NCBI GenBank assembly: GCA_949743265.1
Contig: CATJSX010000058.1
Span: forward strand, 1-32,322
Length of the DNA stretch: 32,322 nt
Source of the DNA: an uncultured Peptococcaceae bacterium
Lineage (GTDB): Bacteria; Bacillota; Peptococcia; Peptococcales; Peptococcaceae
Direction of reading: 5' to 3'
Position numbers and translations under genes: made by a program. The notes beneath the pieces were generated by a model. That model searched no databases. It was not told the DNA's origin and saw nothing but the letters and a program-made list of their open reading frames with translations. How positions within the stretch are numbered: position 1 is the first letter of the stretch; each line of letters begins with the position of its first letter. Below are positions 1 to 8,013 of this stretch, one piece after another.

Positions 1-151
1 CAGAAAGTAGTCGATCTTCACAGCTTATTGTATTACATCAAATAAATGCTTCCACAAAAGTGAATATTTTTATCGATAATCTGATATATGAATGTTATTC
101 ATATGATAGCATCTATTAGATATTATGCAAATAAATTTTTTATTGATATAA

Positions 152-255
152 TCAGCATGTAAGAAACGCAAGAATTGCATGGCCAGCAATAGTTGCTTTG
201 CTACAGTACTCATAAGTTTAATCCAAAAGGTGGTGGTATCTGGCAACAAACCCAA
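152..255 (-). pseudogene. Possible remnant of a membrane protein C-terminus
   Basis: On the minus strand one frame reads LPDTTTFWIKLMSTVAK. A second frame then continues ATIAGHAILAFLTC followed by a stop at 152-154. Adding one A at the junction near 199 would join the two into a plausible membrane-helix C-terminus. The in-frame upstream part is closed by a stop a few codons before 255, so nothing longer survives. The family is not recognised. It may equally be chance open frame in AT-rich DNA. Confidence 0.15.
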
Positions 256-291
256 TTTACCTATCGATTAGTTTAACAAGCTTTTAAGTTG

Positions 292-307
292 ATAGTATCG
301 ATACTAT
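292..307. promoter_or_regulatory. Perfect 16-bp palindrome, candidate operator
   Basis: ATAGTATCGATACTAT is a perfect two-fold symmetric site. It lies 74 bp before the start codon of the first gene in the + strand transport/amidohydrolase cluster. Its size and position fit a dimeric repressor or activator site. The regulator is not in this window, and no second copy of the full site was noticed. Confidence 0.4.
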
Positions 308-380
308 TATTTCAGAAAGATTAAAATATATTCTTATGATTTGTTTGTATTAAAAAATATTTAAGAAGGGAGTTTATAAA

Positions 381-1781
381 ATGATAGATCTAGAAACTCT
401 TGATAAAAACAGCCTATGGAAATGGGCGCTGACCTTTGCCTTTTCCTTAAGCATCATGTTAATTCCGACCAATGAGGTGTTTACACCATCGTTAAGATTA
501 TTCTTTGCTGTAACGTCTTTTGTTATTTTCTTGTTCATTTTTGAATTTGCGCCATTGCTCGTTTCTGCAGCTCTTTTACCTGCGCTCTATATTTTTAGTG
601 GATTAGCTCCTATTGATGTGGTTCTATCGCCTTGGTTAAAACCAGTGGTCTATATGGCCATAGGTGCCTTTATTTTCGCCAATGTTTTAGATGAATGTGG
701 CTTGCTCAGGCGTATTTGTTTGTGGTGTATCGTTAAATGTGGTGGTACGTATAACAAAACCCTTTATGCTTTTTACCTAGCAGGTGTCATCCTTAGTATT
801 ATCACCTTTGGTCGTGGATATATCATTATTGCTACTATGGCTTATGGCATTTGCAAAGCCTTCGGCTACGATAAACCTTGCAAAGAATCTGCCATTATTA
901 TGTCTGTGGCTTGTATTGGCGCTTTTGGGTGCACCGCATTTATTTATTCTCCAGTAACGATTTCCCTATTGCAAAGCGGCATAGAAGCGGTAGGTCTTAC
1001 GGTTACAATGAATTGGTATACTGCTTTTGTCTATAATTGGCCCCATATTATCAGTGCCCTTTTGTTTATTTGGGTTATGACAAAAATTTTCAAAACTAAA
1101 AACTTTATTGTTGCTAACGGTCAAGAATATTTCAAGGAAGAATTAAACGCTTTAGGCAAAATTTCAAAAGAAGAAGTTCACTCGCTGATTATCTTAGCAG
1201 TGATTGTTGGCTATATCTTGACCCAAAGCCTGCATGGTTGGCCTTTAGAGTATATTTTCTTTCTTGCGCCGTATCTTTTATTTTTTCCTGGTTTGCGAGC
1301 AGCTACAGTTCAATCGGCAAACAAAGTCAGTCTTAATGTATTGATTTTTATGACATCTTGTATGGGAATTGGTACTGTCGGTGTCAGCGTAGGTTTTCGC
1401 GATTTTTTTATGGCTACCGCTATGCCGATTGTTTCTTCTTTAGGAGCCGTTCCGGTGTGCATTTTAACCGTAATTATTGCTGCTGCTTCCAATTTAGTTT
1501 TATCTGCTAGCGCCATTTATGCCACATTATCGGCGCCTTTGGCCCAGATAGCAGATATGCTGGGAATGAATCCTGTTACGTTAATGATGGCTACTATCGT
1601 TGGTTCTGATTGTTATTTCTTTCCACATGAAGTGACAACGTTTGTCGTAGTTTTCAGTTTTGGACTCATTACCATGAAAGATTTTATCAAGTTGGCTTCT
1701 TTAAAAACTTTATTAACCTTTGCCATCTTTTGCCTTATTGAAATACCTTACTGGTATCTGGCTGGTTTGTTTTACGTTTAA
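381..1781 (+). CDS. DASS/SLC13-like anion permease
   Basis: A 466-residue integral membrane protein with about 10-12 hydrophobic segments. It resembles the divalent anion:Na+ symporter (DASS/SLC13) group, which imports dicarboxylates and other organic anions. The C-terminal third has the family pattern of a re-entrant Ser/Ala-rich stretch (ASNLVLSASAIYATLSAPLA, near 380-400), then a GMNPVTLMMA helix and a polar SDCYFFPHE loop before the last helices. The classic SNT substrate motifs are not exact, so a related ion-transporter family is possible. The start ATG follows AGAAGGGAG at a good distance. It is the first gene of the cluster, 39 bp before the first amidohydrolase-like gene, which suggests it imports that cluster's substrate. 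The substrate is unknown. Confidence 0.65.
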   Translation: MIDLETLDKNSLWKWALTFAFSLSIMLIPTNEVFTPSLRLFFAVTSFVIFLFIFEFAPLLVSAALLPALYIFSGLAPIDVVLSPWLKPVVYMAIGAFIFANVLDECGLLRRICLWCIVKCGGTYNKTLYAFYLAGVILSIITFGRGYIIIATMAYGICKAFGYDKPCKESAIIMSVACIGAFGCTAFIYSPVTISLLQSGIEAVGLTVTMNWYTAFVYNWPHIISALLFIWVMTKIFKTKNFIVANGQEYFKEELNALGKISKEEVHSLIILAVIVGYILTQSLHGWPLEYIFFLAPYLLFFPGLRAATVQSANKVSLNVLIFMTSCMGIGTVGVSVGFRDFFMATAMPIVSSLGAVPVCILTVIIAAASNLVLSASAIYATLSAPLAQIADMLGMNPVTLMMATIVGSDCYFFPHEVTTFVVVFSFGLITMKDFIKLASLKTLLTFAIFCLIEIPYWYLAGLFYV

Positions 1782-1820
1782 TATTATTTACTATATAACT
1801 TATTCGAGGAGGAGTTTCCT

Positions 1821-2672
1821 ATGAAAATCATTGATATGAGATGTCGTCCGCCTTTGCCATCGTTGCTTTCGACAAGGTTATATAATGTCGAATACGCGTC
1901 CGCTTTTGCTAAGAAATTTGGCAATTCCTATATTGCTGAATCAGCCATCAACCGCTCAGTAAACCAACTTATTGGGGAAATGGATGCCTGCGATATTGCG
2001 TTAGGCGTCTACGAGGTGCGTTGGAGTGATGAATTAGACGCCAATCAGGAAGCACTGGATTTTCTAACCGCACATAAAGAGCGTTTTGTTGCTTTAGTGG
2101 CGACAAATATTTTAGATTTACCCGCTAGTTTGGAAGCAATAACCACTTATGCTATTGATGGTCCTTTTATCGGCGTTAATTTAGAACCTGGCAATCCAAG
2201 CCTTGGCTATGATTCATGGTTTATTGACGATAAAAGGTTATATGCTATTTATGATATTTGTCAGCAGCATGATTTACCGCTTACTGTAACCTTTGGCGGA
2301 TGCGCTTATCCTGATGCTACCGCTTATATGCCTATTCGCGTCGAAAACGTTTTGCGGCTTTTTCCAAAACTTCGTCTTGGGCTTTGCCATGGTGCTTTCC
2401 CTTGGTTTAAAGAATATGGTGGTCTTATGGTAAAATACCCCAATCTTCGTATAATCGCTGACAGTTATCTTATGCAGACACCCGGTTATCAACATTACAT
2501 TGAGGCTGCAAACTATTTACTCAGCGATCAAATTTTATTTGGCACCTCTTATCCTTACCATGCTCAAAAGCGAGTTTGTGATTTCTACATGAATACAGGA
2601 TTCCGAGACGAGGTACTCGAAAAAATTATGCGTAAAAATGCTGCTGATTTTTTAAAGATAGATTATATTTAA
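1821..2672 (+). CDS. Amidohydrolase-fold protein A (metal ligands replaced)
   Basis: A 283-residue protein of the amidohydrolase-2 (PF04909-like) TIM-barrel type. The fold is suggested by the N-terminal strand IIDMR, the late LGLCHGAFPWF segment and the C-terminal ILFGTSYPY. In active family members these places carry HxH, a metal His after strand 6 and a catalytic Asp (FGTD or FGSD). Here HxH is RCR (residues 7-9), the usual IHxG near the middle is VTFGG, and the Asp is Ser; only the His of LCHG remains. It may therefore be metal-free, use other ligands, or be non-catalytic. Two close paralogues follow at 2689 and 4775. The ATG follows a strong GAGGAGGAG site. It is transcribed with the permease. 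Confidence 0.75.
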   Translation: MKIIDMRCRPPLPSLLSTRLYNVEYASAFAKKFGNSYIAESAINRSVNQLIGEMDACDIALGVYEVRWSDELDANQEALDFLTAHKERFVALVATNILDLPASLEAITTYAIDGPFIGVNLEPGNPSLGYDSWFIDDKRLYAIYDICQQHDLPLTVTFGGCAYPDATAYMPIRVENVLRLFPKLRLGLCHGAFPWFKEYGGLMVKYPNLRIIADSYLMQTPGYQHYIEAANYLLSDQILFGTSYPYHAQKRVCDFYMNTGFRDEVLEKIMRKNAADFLKIDYI

Positions 2673-2688
2673 AAAGGAGTTGTTTAAT

Positions 2689-3537
2689 ATGAAATGTATT
2701 GATATGCGCTGTCGTCCACCTGTAAAATCTTTGGTGAACACCAGAATTTTTGATCCTGAATTTACGACTGCTTTTGGTCAACGCTTTGGTGGCTCCTATC
2801 CTGCTCAATCGGCAGTCAATCGTTCTTTAGAACAGTTGATTGCTGAAATGGATGCTGTTGGTATCGAAAAAGGGGTGTTTTCAGTGCGCCGAGATGGTTC
2901 TGAAACCGCTAATCAAGAAGCATTGGAAGTGCTTAGCCAATATCCTGATCGATTTGTGGCTATGGTAGGTTGTGATCCGTTGGCACTGGATACCGCAATA
3001 GCCGATATTGAGCAATATGTTTTAAACGGTCCTTTTACTGGCGTCACTACTGAACCTGGCAATCCCAAATATGGTTACGACTCATGGTTTATTGACGATG
3101 AGCGCTTGTTCCCTTTATATGAAAAATGTGCTCAACATAATTTGCCCTTAATTATTACAGTTTGTCGAGGCAGTATGCCAGATGCTACCGCTTTTATGCC
3201 TATTCGAGTAGAAAATATTATGCATACTTTTCCGACATTAAAGCTAGGCCTAAGTCATGCTGCTTGGCCATGGTTCACCCAAATGTGCGGAACTTGTATG
3301 AAGTATCCTACATTACGCATTATTACAGATAGTTATATATTGAAATTACCTGGCTATCAAGATTGTATCACCGCAGCTAATTATTTGCTCAGTGACCAGA
3401 TCCTGTTCGGCACTAGTTATCCTTATAATGATCAAAAATTCGTTCATGATTTTTATCTGAACTGCGGCATTCGTTCAGAAGTTCTGCCCAAAGTCATGTA
3501 TGATAACGCCGTCAACTTTCTTGGACTAGAGCAGTAA
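2689..3537 (+). CDS. Amidohydrolase-fold protein B (paralogue of A)
   Basis: A protein of about 282 residues, alignable along its whole length to the neighbour 16 bp upstream. Shared blocks are CIDMRCRPP at the start, GGSYPAQSAVNRS, NQEAL, GNPKYGYDSWFIDDE, PDATAFMPIRVEN, LGLSHAAWPWF and ILFGTSYPY. As in A, HxH is replaced by RCR, the mid-barrel His is absent (IITVCRG) and the late Asp is Ser. The ATG at 2689 is preferred over an upstream TTG because AAGGAG lies 9 nt before it. Strong conservation of the altered residues argues for a selected function rather than decay. The substrate is unknown. Confidence 0.75.
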   Translation: MKCIDMRCRPPVKSLVNTRIFDPEFTTAFGQRFGGSYPAQSAVNRSLEQLIAEMDAVGIEKGVFSVRRDGSETANQEALEVLSQYPDRFVAMVGCDPLALDTAIADIEQYVLNGPFTGVTTEPGNPKYGYDSWFIDDERLFPLYEKCAQHNLPLIITVCRGSMPDATAFMPIRVENIMHTFPTLKLGLSHAAWPWFTQMCGTCMKYPTLRIITDSYILKLPGYQDCITAANYLLSDQILFGTSYPYNDQKFVHDFYLNCGIRSEVLPKVMYDNAVNFLGLEQ

Positions 3538-3617
3538 TCTAGCGGATACAGATTATTTAATCCAAAATAAATTAAATTAGTAATTTTATTGCAAATATTG
3601 AATGCGACATGGTTTTA

Positions 3618-3687
3618 TTTCACTCTCACTTTTGTGATAGTTTGTGTTTAGACTGATACACAATATTATCACAAAAGCGGAGAGAAA
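3618..3687 (+). promoter_or_regulatory. Long imperfect hairpin in front of the FMN enzyme gene
   Basis: A nested inverted repeat: CTCTC (3623-3627) with GAGAG (3680-3684), CTTTTGTGATA (3629-3639) with TATCACAAAAG (3667-3677), and TTGTGT (3642-3647) with ACACAA (3658-3663). That gives about 22 pairs and a 10-nt loop. No T run follows on either strand, so it is not an ordinary terminator. It may be an mRNA-stabilising or processing hairpin inside the operon, a protein binding site, or a small repeat element. Confidence 0.45.
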
Positions 3688-3754
3688 TCAGTTATAGATC
3701 TATTATTAAAATTTGGCTATATGGTTTTTAGATTTAAAAAAGGAGAAAATGGTT

Positions 3755-4753
3755 ATGCATAACAAAATATGTGAAATCCTCAACATTGAAAAACCCATCT
3801 TGCAAGGTCCTATGTCATGGGTCAGCACTGCCCCTCTTGTAGCGGCGGTATCATCTGCCGGCGGTTTTGGCATTTTAGGAACCGCCATGGCTACGCCAGA
3901 ATTTATTGCTGAACAAATGCAGGCAGTCAAAGCACAAACCGATAAACCTTTTGGATTTAATATGGCATTTCATCCTGCTTTTTTAAGCGAAGAATATTTC
4001 AGTAACATTATGACGGTTGTACGAGCAGAAAAACCAGCAGCTGTTCATCTGGATACCATGCGTAACAAAACACGACATTTTGATTTAGCTTTCGCCAAAA
4101 AATATTTTGCTCTGTTTCATGAGGCAGGTCTAAAAATCATTACTAAAGTGTTTGCTGTACAGGATGCTTTACTGGCTGAACAAGCTGGAACTGACATTAT
4201 CATTGTCAAAGGCTGGGAAGGTGGTGGCCATATTACTGAACAGACCACTATGGTATTAGTACCTCAGGTCAGAGATATTTTATCAGTGCCAATTATTGCT
4301 TCTGGTGGTATTGCTGACGGGCGCGCCATGGCAGCGGCCATGATATTGGGCGCTGATGGTATTGAGATGGGAACGGCCTTCCTTGCTGCATCGGAAACGG
4401 CAATTCATCCCAACGCAAAAGCAGCAATACTTCAGGCTGGCGATATGTCTACAGTTATCACTGGGAGCTGTGCTGATGAATCCTGCCGTCAACTGCGCAA
4501 TAGTTTAGCAGAGCAGGTAAATGCTATTGAAAAAGAATATCCAGCGGCAGAAGCTGCTCAACGCATCCAACCGCTGGTTTTCCGCTCTGGTCGCACAGCA
4601 ATGCAAATAGGAGATATAGAACAAGGAGCTGTTATGGCAGGTCAAATCGTTGCTGCTATTGATTCCATTCGACCAGCACAAGATATTATTGAAACCGTTT
4701 ACAGTCAATGCCAAAAATTTCTGCTCAACGCCCGTGATATCGTTCTTCAGTAA
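3755..4753 (+). CDS. Nitronate monooxygenase / FabK-like FMN enzyme
   Basis: A protein of about 332 residues of the 2-nitropropane dioxygenase-like TIM-barrel family, which includes nitronate monooxygenases and the enoyl-ACP reductase FabK. Visible marks: ILQGPMSWVS near the N-terminus, SSAGGFGILG, the KGWEGGGHI loop with the family's catalytic His, and the phosphate-binding repeats PIIASGGIADGRAM and LGADGIEMGTAFLA that hold FMN. The ATG at 3755 is chosen because AGGAG lies 9 nt before it; the ATG at 3749 is too close. It sits between two amidohydrolase-like paralogues and so probably acts in the same pathway. No fatty acid synthesis genes are nearby, which makes a FabK role less likely. The substrate is unknown. 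Confidence 0.75.
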   Translation: MHNKICEILNIEKPILQGPMSWVSTAPLVAAVSSAGGFGILGTAMATPEFIAEQMQAVKAQTDKPFGFNMAFHPAFLSEEYFSNIMTVVRAEKPAAVHLDTMRNKTRHFDLAFAKKYFALFHEAGLKIITKVFAVQDALLAEQAGTDIIIVKGWEGGGHITEQTTMVLVPQVRDILSVPIIASGGIADGRAMAAAMILGADGIEMGTAFLAASETAIHPNAKAAILQAGDMSTVITGSCADESCRQLRNSLAEQVNAIEKEYPAAEAAQRIQPLVFRSGRTAMQIGDIEQGAVMAGQIVAAIDSIRPAQDIIETVYSQCQKFLLNARDIVLQ

Positions 4754-4774
4754 AGCTCTAGGAGGTGAATATTT

Positions 4775-5629
4775 TTGTACGCTATTGATATGCGTTGCCG
4801 TCCGCCATTGGATTCTACTTTAGATAGTCGTATGTATGATATGGATTATGCTTCGGCATTTGCTTATAAGTTTGGTGGCTCTTATCCCGCCCTATCTGCT
4901 CAAAAGCGTTCTGTTGCAAGTTTGCTGCAAGAAATGGAAAATACCAAAATAGTCATGGCTGTTTATGAAATTGGCTATGCGCCCAATATAGATGTTAACG
5001 CTGAAGCTTACGATTTTCTGCAAATCCACGGCGACCATTTCGTTGCTATGATTGGCACCAATATCACTGATATTCCTGCCTCATTGCAGGCTATTAAACA
5101 ATATCACTCTTTGGCGCACTTTGCAGGCGTGAATATTGATCCCGGTACGCCGCTTTTGGGTGTCTATTCCAAATATATCGACGATGAAACCCTTTTTCCT
5201 ATTTATCAGCTATGCCAAGATCTGAAATTACCTGTTACTGTCGCTTTTGGTGGATATGCTTATCCAGATATAACAGCTTATTTGCCGGTACGTATTGAAA
5301 ATGTTACACGTGTTTTTCCTAACTTGCGTTTGTGTTTTTGTCATGGGGTTTGGCCCTACACCACACAAATTTGCGGCTTAGCTCTTCAATATCAAAACGT
5401 TTATTTATGTCCAGACAGCTATTTAATGCTCATGCCCAGTTATCAAGACTATATTATAGCGGCCAATTATTTTATTCCAGAACAAATACTTTTTGGCACT
5501 TCCTATCCTTTTCATGCGCAGCAAAATGTCTATGCTTTCTATTTGAAGGCAGGTTTCACTGACGAGGCGTTGCCAAAAGTGATGTATGAAAATGCAGCTT
5601 GCTTCTTAAATCTTTCTACATCAAAATGA
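4775..5629 (+). CDS. Amidohydrolase-fold protein C (paralogue of A and B)
   Basis: A 284-residue third copy of the A/B family. It has AIDMRCRPPLDS at the start, GGSYPALSAQKRS, PDITAYLPVRIENV, FCHGVWPYT and ILFGTSYPF. It shows the same losses: RCR for HxH, VAFGG for the mid-barrel His region and Ser for the late Asp, with the His of FCHG kept. The start is TTG at 4775, fixed by the near-perfect AGGAGGTGA site 6 nt before it and by alignment of the N-terminus with A and B. It lies 21 bp after the FMN enzyme and ends just before a terminator, so it closes the first transcription unit. Confidence 0.75.
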   Translation: MYAIDMRCRPPLDSTLDSRMYDMDYASAFAYKFGGSYPALSAQKRSVASLLQEMENTKIVMAVYEIGYAPNIDVNAEAYDFLQIHGDHFVAMIGTNITDIPASLQAIKQYHSLAHFAGVNIDPGTPLLGVYSKYIDDETLFPIYQLCQDLKLPVTVAFGGYAYPDITAYLPVRIENVTRVFPNLRLCFCHGVWPYTTQICGLALQYQNVYLCPDSYLMLMPSYQDYIIAANYFIPEQILFGTSYPFHAQQNVYAFYLKAGFTDEALPKVMYENAACFLNLSTSK

Positions 5630-5645
5630 ATCGCAAGTTTATATA

Positions 5646-5681
5646 AAAGCTGTCCCACTGTTTTATAGGGCAGCTTTTTTT
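5646..5681 (+). terminator. Rho-independent terminator after protein C
   Basis: AAAAGCTGTCC pairs with GGGCAGCTTTT (one G-U pair), followed by a run of T residues. It lies just downstream of the stop of the third paralogue and marks the end of the 381-5629 unit. Confidence 0.8.
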
Positions 5682-6028
5682 GTTGTTTGACAATAGATGA
5701 TTGTTCATCAGCTGAAGAATAGTATAACGACTGAAAATTGAATTCGTAGAAGTAACGTTATTTGATAAGCAAAGAAAATCATGTTAGAAAAAATTTTTGG
5801 AGGGGATTATCTGCAACTTCTAAAATTTACGTCATTGGTTTGCTGCTAATAGTCCTATCTTTTCAGTATTAACAATAGAGCGTAAAAACTGAAACGACGA
5901 GTATGAATATAGTTTTATATTTATGATTTCACTCAATCTGTCCTTGATAAAAAAGCAAAACTGTCACTTTTTATCGGGTCAGTTTTGTGCTAAGATTATG
6001 TCATCATTTAGTGAAAGAAGGAATTCTC
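5682..6028 (+). other. Intergenic region with hairpins before the ECF gene
   Basis: No gene is supported. Inverted repeats include TTTCAGT (5861-5867) with ACTGAAA (5888-5894), and AAAACTG (5957-5963) with CAGTTTT (5980-5986), extended by AGC/GCT across a 2-nt bulge. The second hairpin ends about 40 bp before the start codon and has no T run. A regulatory leader for the transporter is possible, but no known riboswitch consensus could be recognised. Confidence 0.35.
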
Positions 6029-6565
6029 ATGAAGTATTCAACAGCTGATCTGACTAAAATGGCAATGATGGCTGCTTTAGTTTGTCTTTTGACCTTTACT
6101 GTCAAAATTCCTGTACCGGCTACAGGCGGGTATACTCATTTAGGTGATTGCATGATCTTTATTGGCGTTCTTATTTTGGGTTGGCGCAAGGCGGTGCCAG
6201 CGGCGGCATTGGGAGCAGCTTTGGCTGACCTATTTAGCGGTGCGGCGTTGTGGATTGTGCCAACTTTCATAATCAAAGGCGTTATGGCATTGATTATGGG
6301 CGTCTTAAGTGAGCGTTACTTGACCTCATATCGGCTGGGATGGTTGTTGGGAGCTGTTGTTGGCGGCTGCATTCAGATTATTGGTTATACCGTCGTTAAA
6401 ATGATATTTTTTAATTTGCCAGTAGCACTAGCAACAATACCTAATATTGTGATGCAAACGACAGCGGCTATTATGATTACTGTTGTCATTGTAATGGCTT
6501 TAACCAAAACAGCAGCAGGCAAGCAGCTGTTTAATTTGGGCGTAAATAACGACAAAACCGAGTAA
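6029..6565 (+). CDS. ECF transporter S component
   Basis: A hydrophobic protein of 178 residues with about six membrane helices. It matches the substrate-binding S subunit type of energy-coupling factor vitamin transporters (PF07155-like). Marks are the KMAMMAALVCLLTF first helix, the substrate-site loop GGYTHLGDCMIF, and ADLFSGAALWIVPTFIIKGVMALIMG. S components work with a shared EcfA/A'/T module, which is not in this window. The vitamin or precursor cannot be told from sequence. The ATG at 6029 follows AGAAGGA at normal spacing; an upstream frame extension lacks a site. It is followed 58 bp later by a canonical amidohydrolase. Confidence 0.75.
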   Translation: MKYSTADLTKMAMMAALVCLLTFTVKIPVPATGGYTHLGDCMIFIGVLILGWRKAVPAAALGAALADLFSGAALWIVPTFIIKGVMALIMGVLSERYLTSYRLGWLLGAVVGGCIQIIGYTVVKMIFFNLPVALATIPNIVMQTTAAIMITVVIVMALTKTAAGKQLFNLGVNNDKTE

Positions 6566-6623
6566 GCCAAAAATTAAACCATATTGAAAATTTCTGCACC
6601 AATTTACTAATGGAGGGATAATA

Positions 6624-7352
6624 ATGATAAAAAAAATTGACGCTCATGCACATATTGGCAGTTTTGACGGTTGGGCAAAAGTGAGTAATACGTTAGATAG
6701 TCTAATAAACGATATGGATATATATGACATCGAAAAAGTCATTCTCTGTGCTGGTGATAATGAATCTGTCAAACAGGCAAAAAATCGTTATCCTGAACGA
6801 ATTATTCCTTTGTATTACGCTAATCCGTTTTTAGCTGATCAAGCAAAAGCTATTGCGCATTATGTTCAAAACTACCAGTTTTGCGGCATTAAATTAAATC
6901 CTTTACGACATGCTTTTGTTGCTGATGATGAAATTGTCGATCCAATCATGCAATGTGCTGTTGAGTTTCATTTGCCAGTTTTTATTCACTGTGGTCATCC
7001 GCCTTATTCTCTGCCATGGAGTATTGCTCTTTTAGCAGAACGTTTTCCCAGTGTGCCTGTTGTCATGCTTCATATGGGACATGGTCACGGCGTTTATATT
7101 GACGCCAGCCTAAAGATGGCGAGACGCTACGATAATCTTTATTTGGAAATGTCCGGTATGCCCATGCCAAGTAAAATCAAAGAGGCTTATGATACTGTTG
7201 GCAGTGAAAGAGTTCTTTTTGGCACTGATGCGCCGTTTCATCATCCTTCCGTTGAAATTCAAAAAGTTTTGACCAGCGGTTTGAGTGAAAGCGAACAAGA
7301 AAATGTATTTTATAGCAATGCTATGCGGCTGATGCAGCAAAAAAACAATTAA
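6624..7352 (+). CDS. Metal-dependent amidohydrolase (canonical motifs)
   Basis: A 242-residue TIM-barrel amidohydrolase of the PF04909 type with its metal site intact. It has DAHAHIG at the N-terminus (HxH), FIHCGHPP in the middle, MLHMGHGHG later, and FGTDAPFHHP with the catalytic Asp near the C-terminus. It contrasts with the three paralogues upstream, which lost these residues and are some 40 residues longer. It is expected to hydrolyse or decarboxylate a small cyclic or carboxylated substrate. The ATG follows GGAGGG. It is probably co-transcribed with the S component 58 bp upstream. Confidence 0.75.
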   Translation: MIKKIDAHAHIGSFDGWAKVSNTLDSLINDMDIYDIEKVILCAGDNESVKQAKNRYPERIIPLYYANPFLADQAKAIAHYVQNYQFCGIKLNPLRHAFVADDEIVDPIMQCAVEFHLPVFIHCGHPPYSLPWSIALLAERFPSVPVVMLHMGHGHGVYIDASLKMARRYDNLYLEMSGMPMPSKIKEAYDTVGSERVLFGTDAPFHHPSVEIQKVLTSGLSESEQENVFYSNAMRLMQQKNN

Positions 7353-7383
7353 AAAACTGTCGAAAAATTTTTCGTTTTGCTGG

Positions 7384-7411
7384 TTGACAAATGAGAGGAA
7401 TATGGTAAGAT
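7384..7411 (+). promoter_or_regulatory. Sigma-A type promoter for the small membrane protein
   Basis: TTGACA (7384-7389), a 16-nt spacer and TAAGAT (7406-7411). Just downstream lies ACTAAT-AC-ATTAGT (7435-7448), and its sequence recurs inverted at 7410-7420. This is a possible operator overlapping the transcription start region. Confidence 0.6.
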
Positions 7412-7537
7412 TAGTGTATTAGATAAACGAATGCACTAATACATTAGTACAAATATCAAATTACTAACGTTAGCAACTTTTTACCTATCAACAACGTCTA
7501 CCGAATAGAAAGCAAAACGAAAAGGGAGGTCTGCACT

Positions 7538-7789
7538 ATGTCGGATAGTTTACAAAATTGGTCTAACAGTTTAAAAGTCGTTCAAGGAGGATTCTTGGTC
7601 GCCATTTTGTTTTATATTGTCGTTTTTTCCGGCGGAGGATTTTTTACCGCTTATTATGCATGGATGTTAGCTATTGTTAGTGGTATGATTGCAGCCGTTG
7701 TCAGTATGACGCAAAAAAACGCTGTCATGGTCTTGATAGACATGGCGTTGATAGCGCTGATGTTTATCCATTTTATTCAAATGGCCTGA
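7538..7789 (+). CDS. Small three-helix membrane protein, unknown
   Basis: An 83-residue protein with a short polar N-terminus and three hydrophobic segments (about residues 16-32, 38-57 and 62-82). A Gly-rich turn, FSGGGFF, follows the first. No family is recognised. The ATG is preceded by AAGGGAGG at good spacing, with its own promoter about 130 bp upstream and a strong terminator downstream, so it is a genuine single-gene unit. Downstream genes run in the opposite direction. Confidence 0.65.
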   Translation: MSDSLQNWSNSLKVVQGGFLVAILFYIVVFSGGGFFTAYYAWMLAIVSGMIAAVVSMTQKNAVMVLIDMALIALMFIHFIQMA

Positions 7790-7843
7790 TGATGTTGCTG
7801 CATCATACGTTATCGTGGCTCTCAAATGGTATGAAAATTTTAG

Positions 7844-7885
7844 ATACAAAAAGTCAGTCGTAATAACACGACTGACTTTTTGTAT
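7844..7885. terminator. Bidirectional terminator between convergent genes
   Basis: A perfect inverted repeat with 18-bp arms around the loop AATAAC; the core is AAAAAGTCAGTCGT / ACGACTGACTTTTT. The A and T runs allow termination from both sides. It serves the small membrane protein on the + strand and leuA on the - strand. Confidence 0.9.
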
Positions 7886-8013
7886 GTTTTATTTTCTGGT
7901 AATAATAAAGATGAAACAAAAATGCTTTTTCTACAACGTTGCCATGGGCATAAAATTTTTATTCACTAAAAGAAAAGCTATTACCCTGTAAACAGTAGAA
8001 AACGATTTATTTT

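Larger units (their letters stand above)
1..380. other. Gene-poor AT-rich upstream region
   Basis: No intact gene is supported here. Three items stand out. An inverted repeat, ATATGAAT-GTT-ATTCATAT, lies at 86-104. A perfect 16-bp palindrome lies at 292-307 and is listed separately. A short stretch on the minus strand (about 152-255) reads like the last residues of a membrane protein if one base is restored near 199. The 3' end of the region holds the ribosome binding site AGAAGGGAG for the permease at 381. Confidence 0.5.

Noticed and set aside
3618-3687. Rho-independent terminator
   Set aside because: The stem is long, but no T run follows on either strand.
5682-6028. Riboswitch controlling the ECF S component
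   Set aside because: Hairpins are present, but no TPP, preQ1, cobalamin, THF or FMN consensus elements could be recognised.
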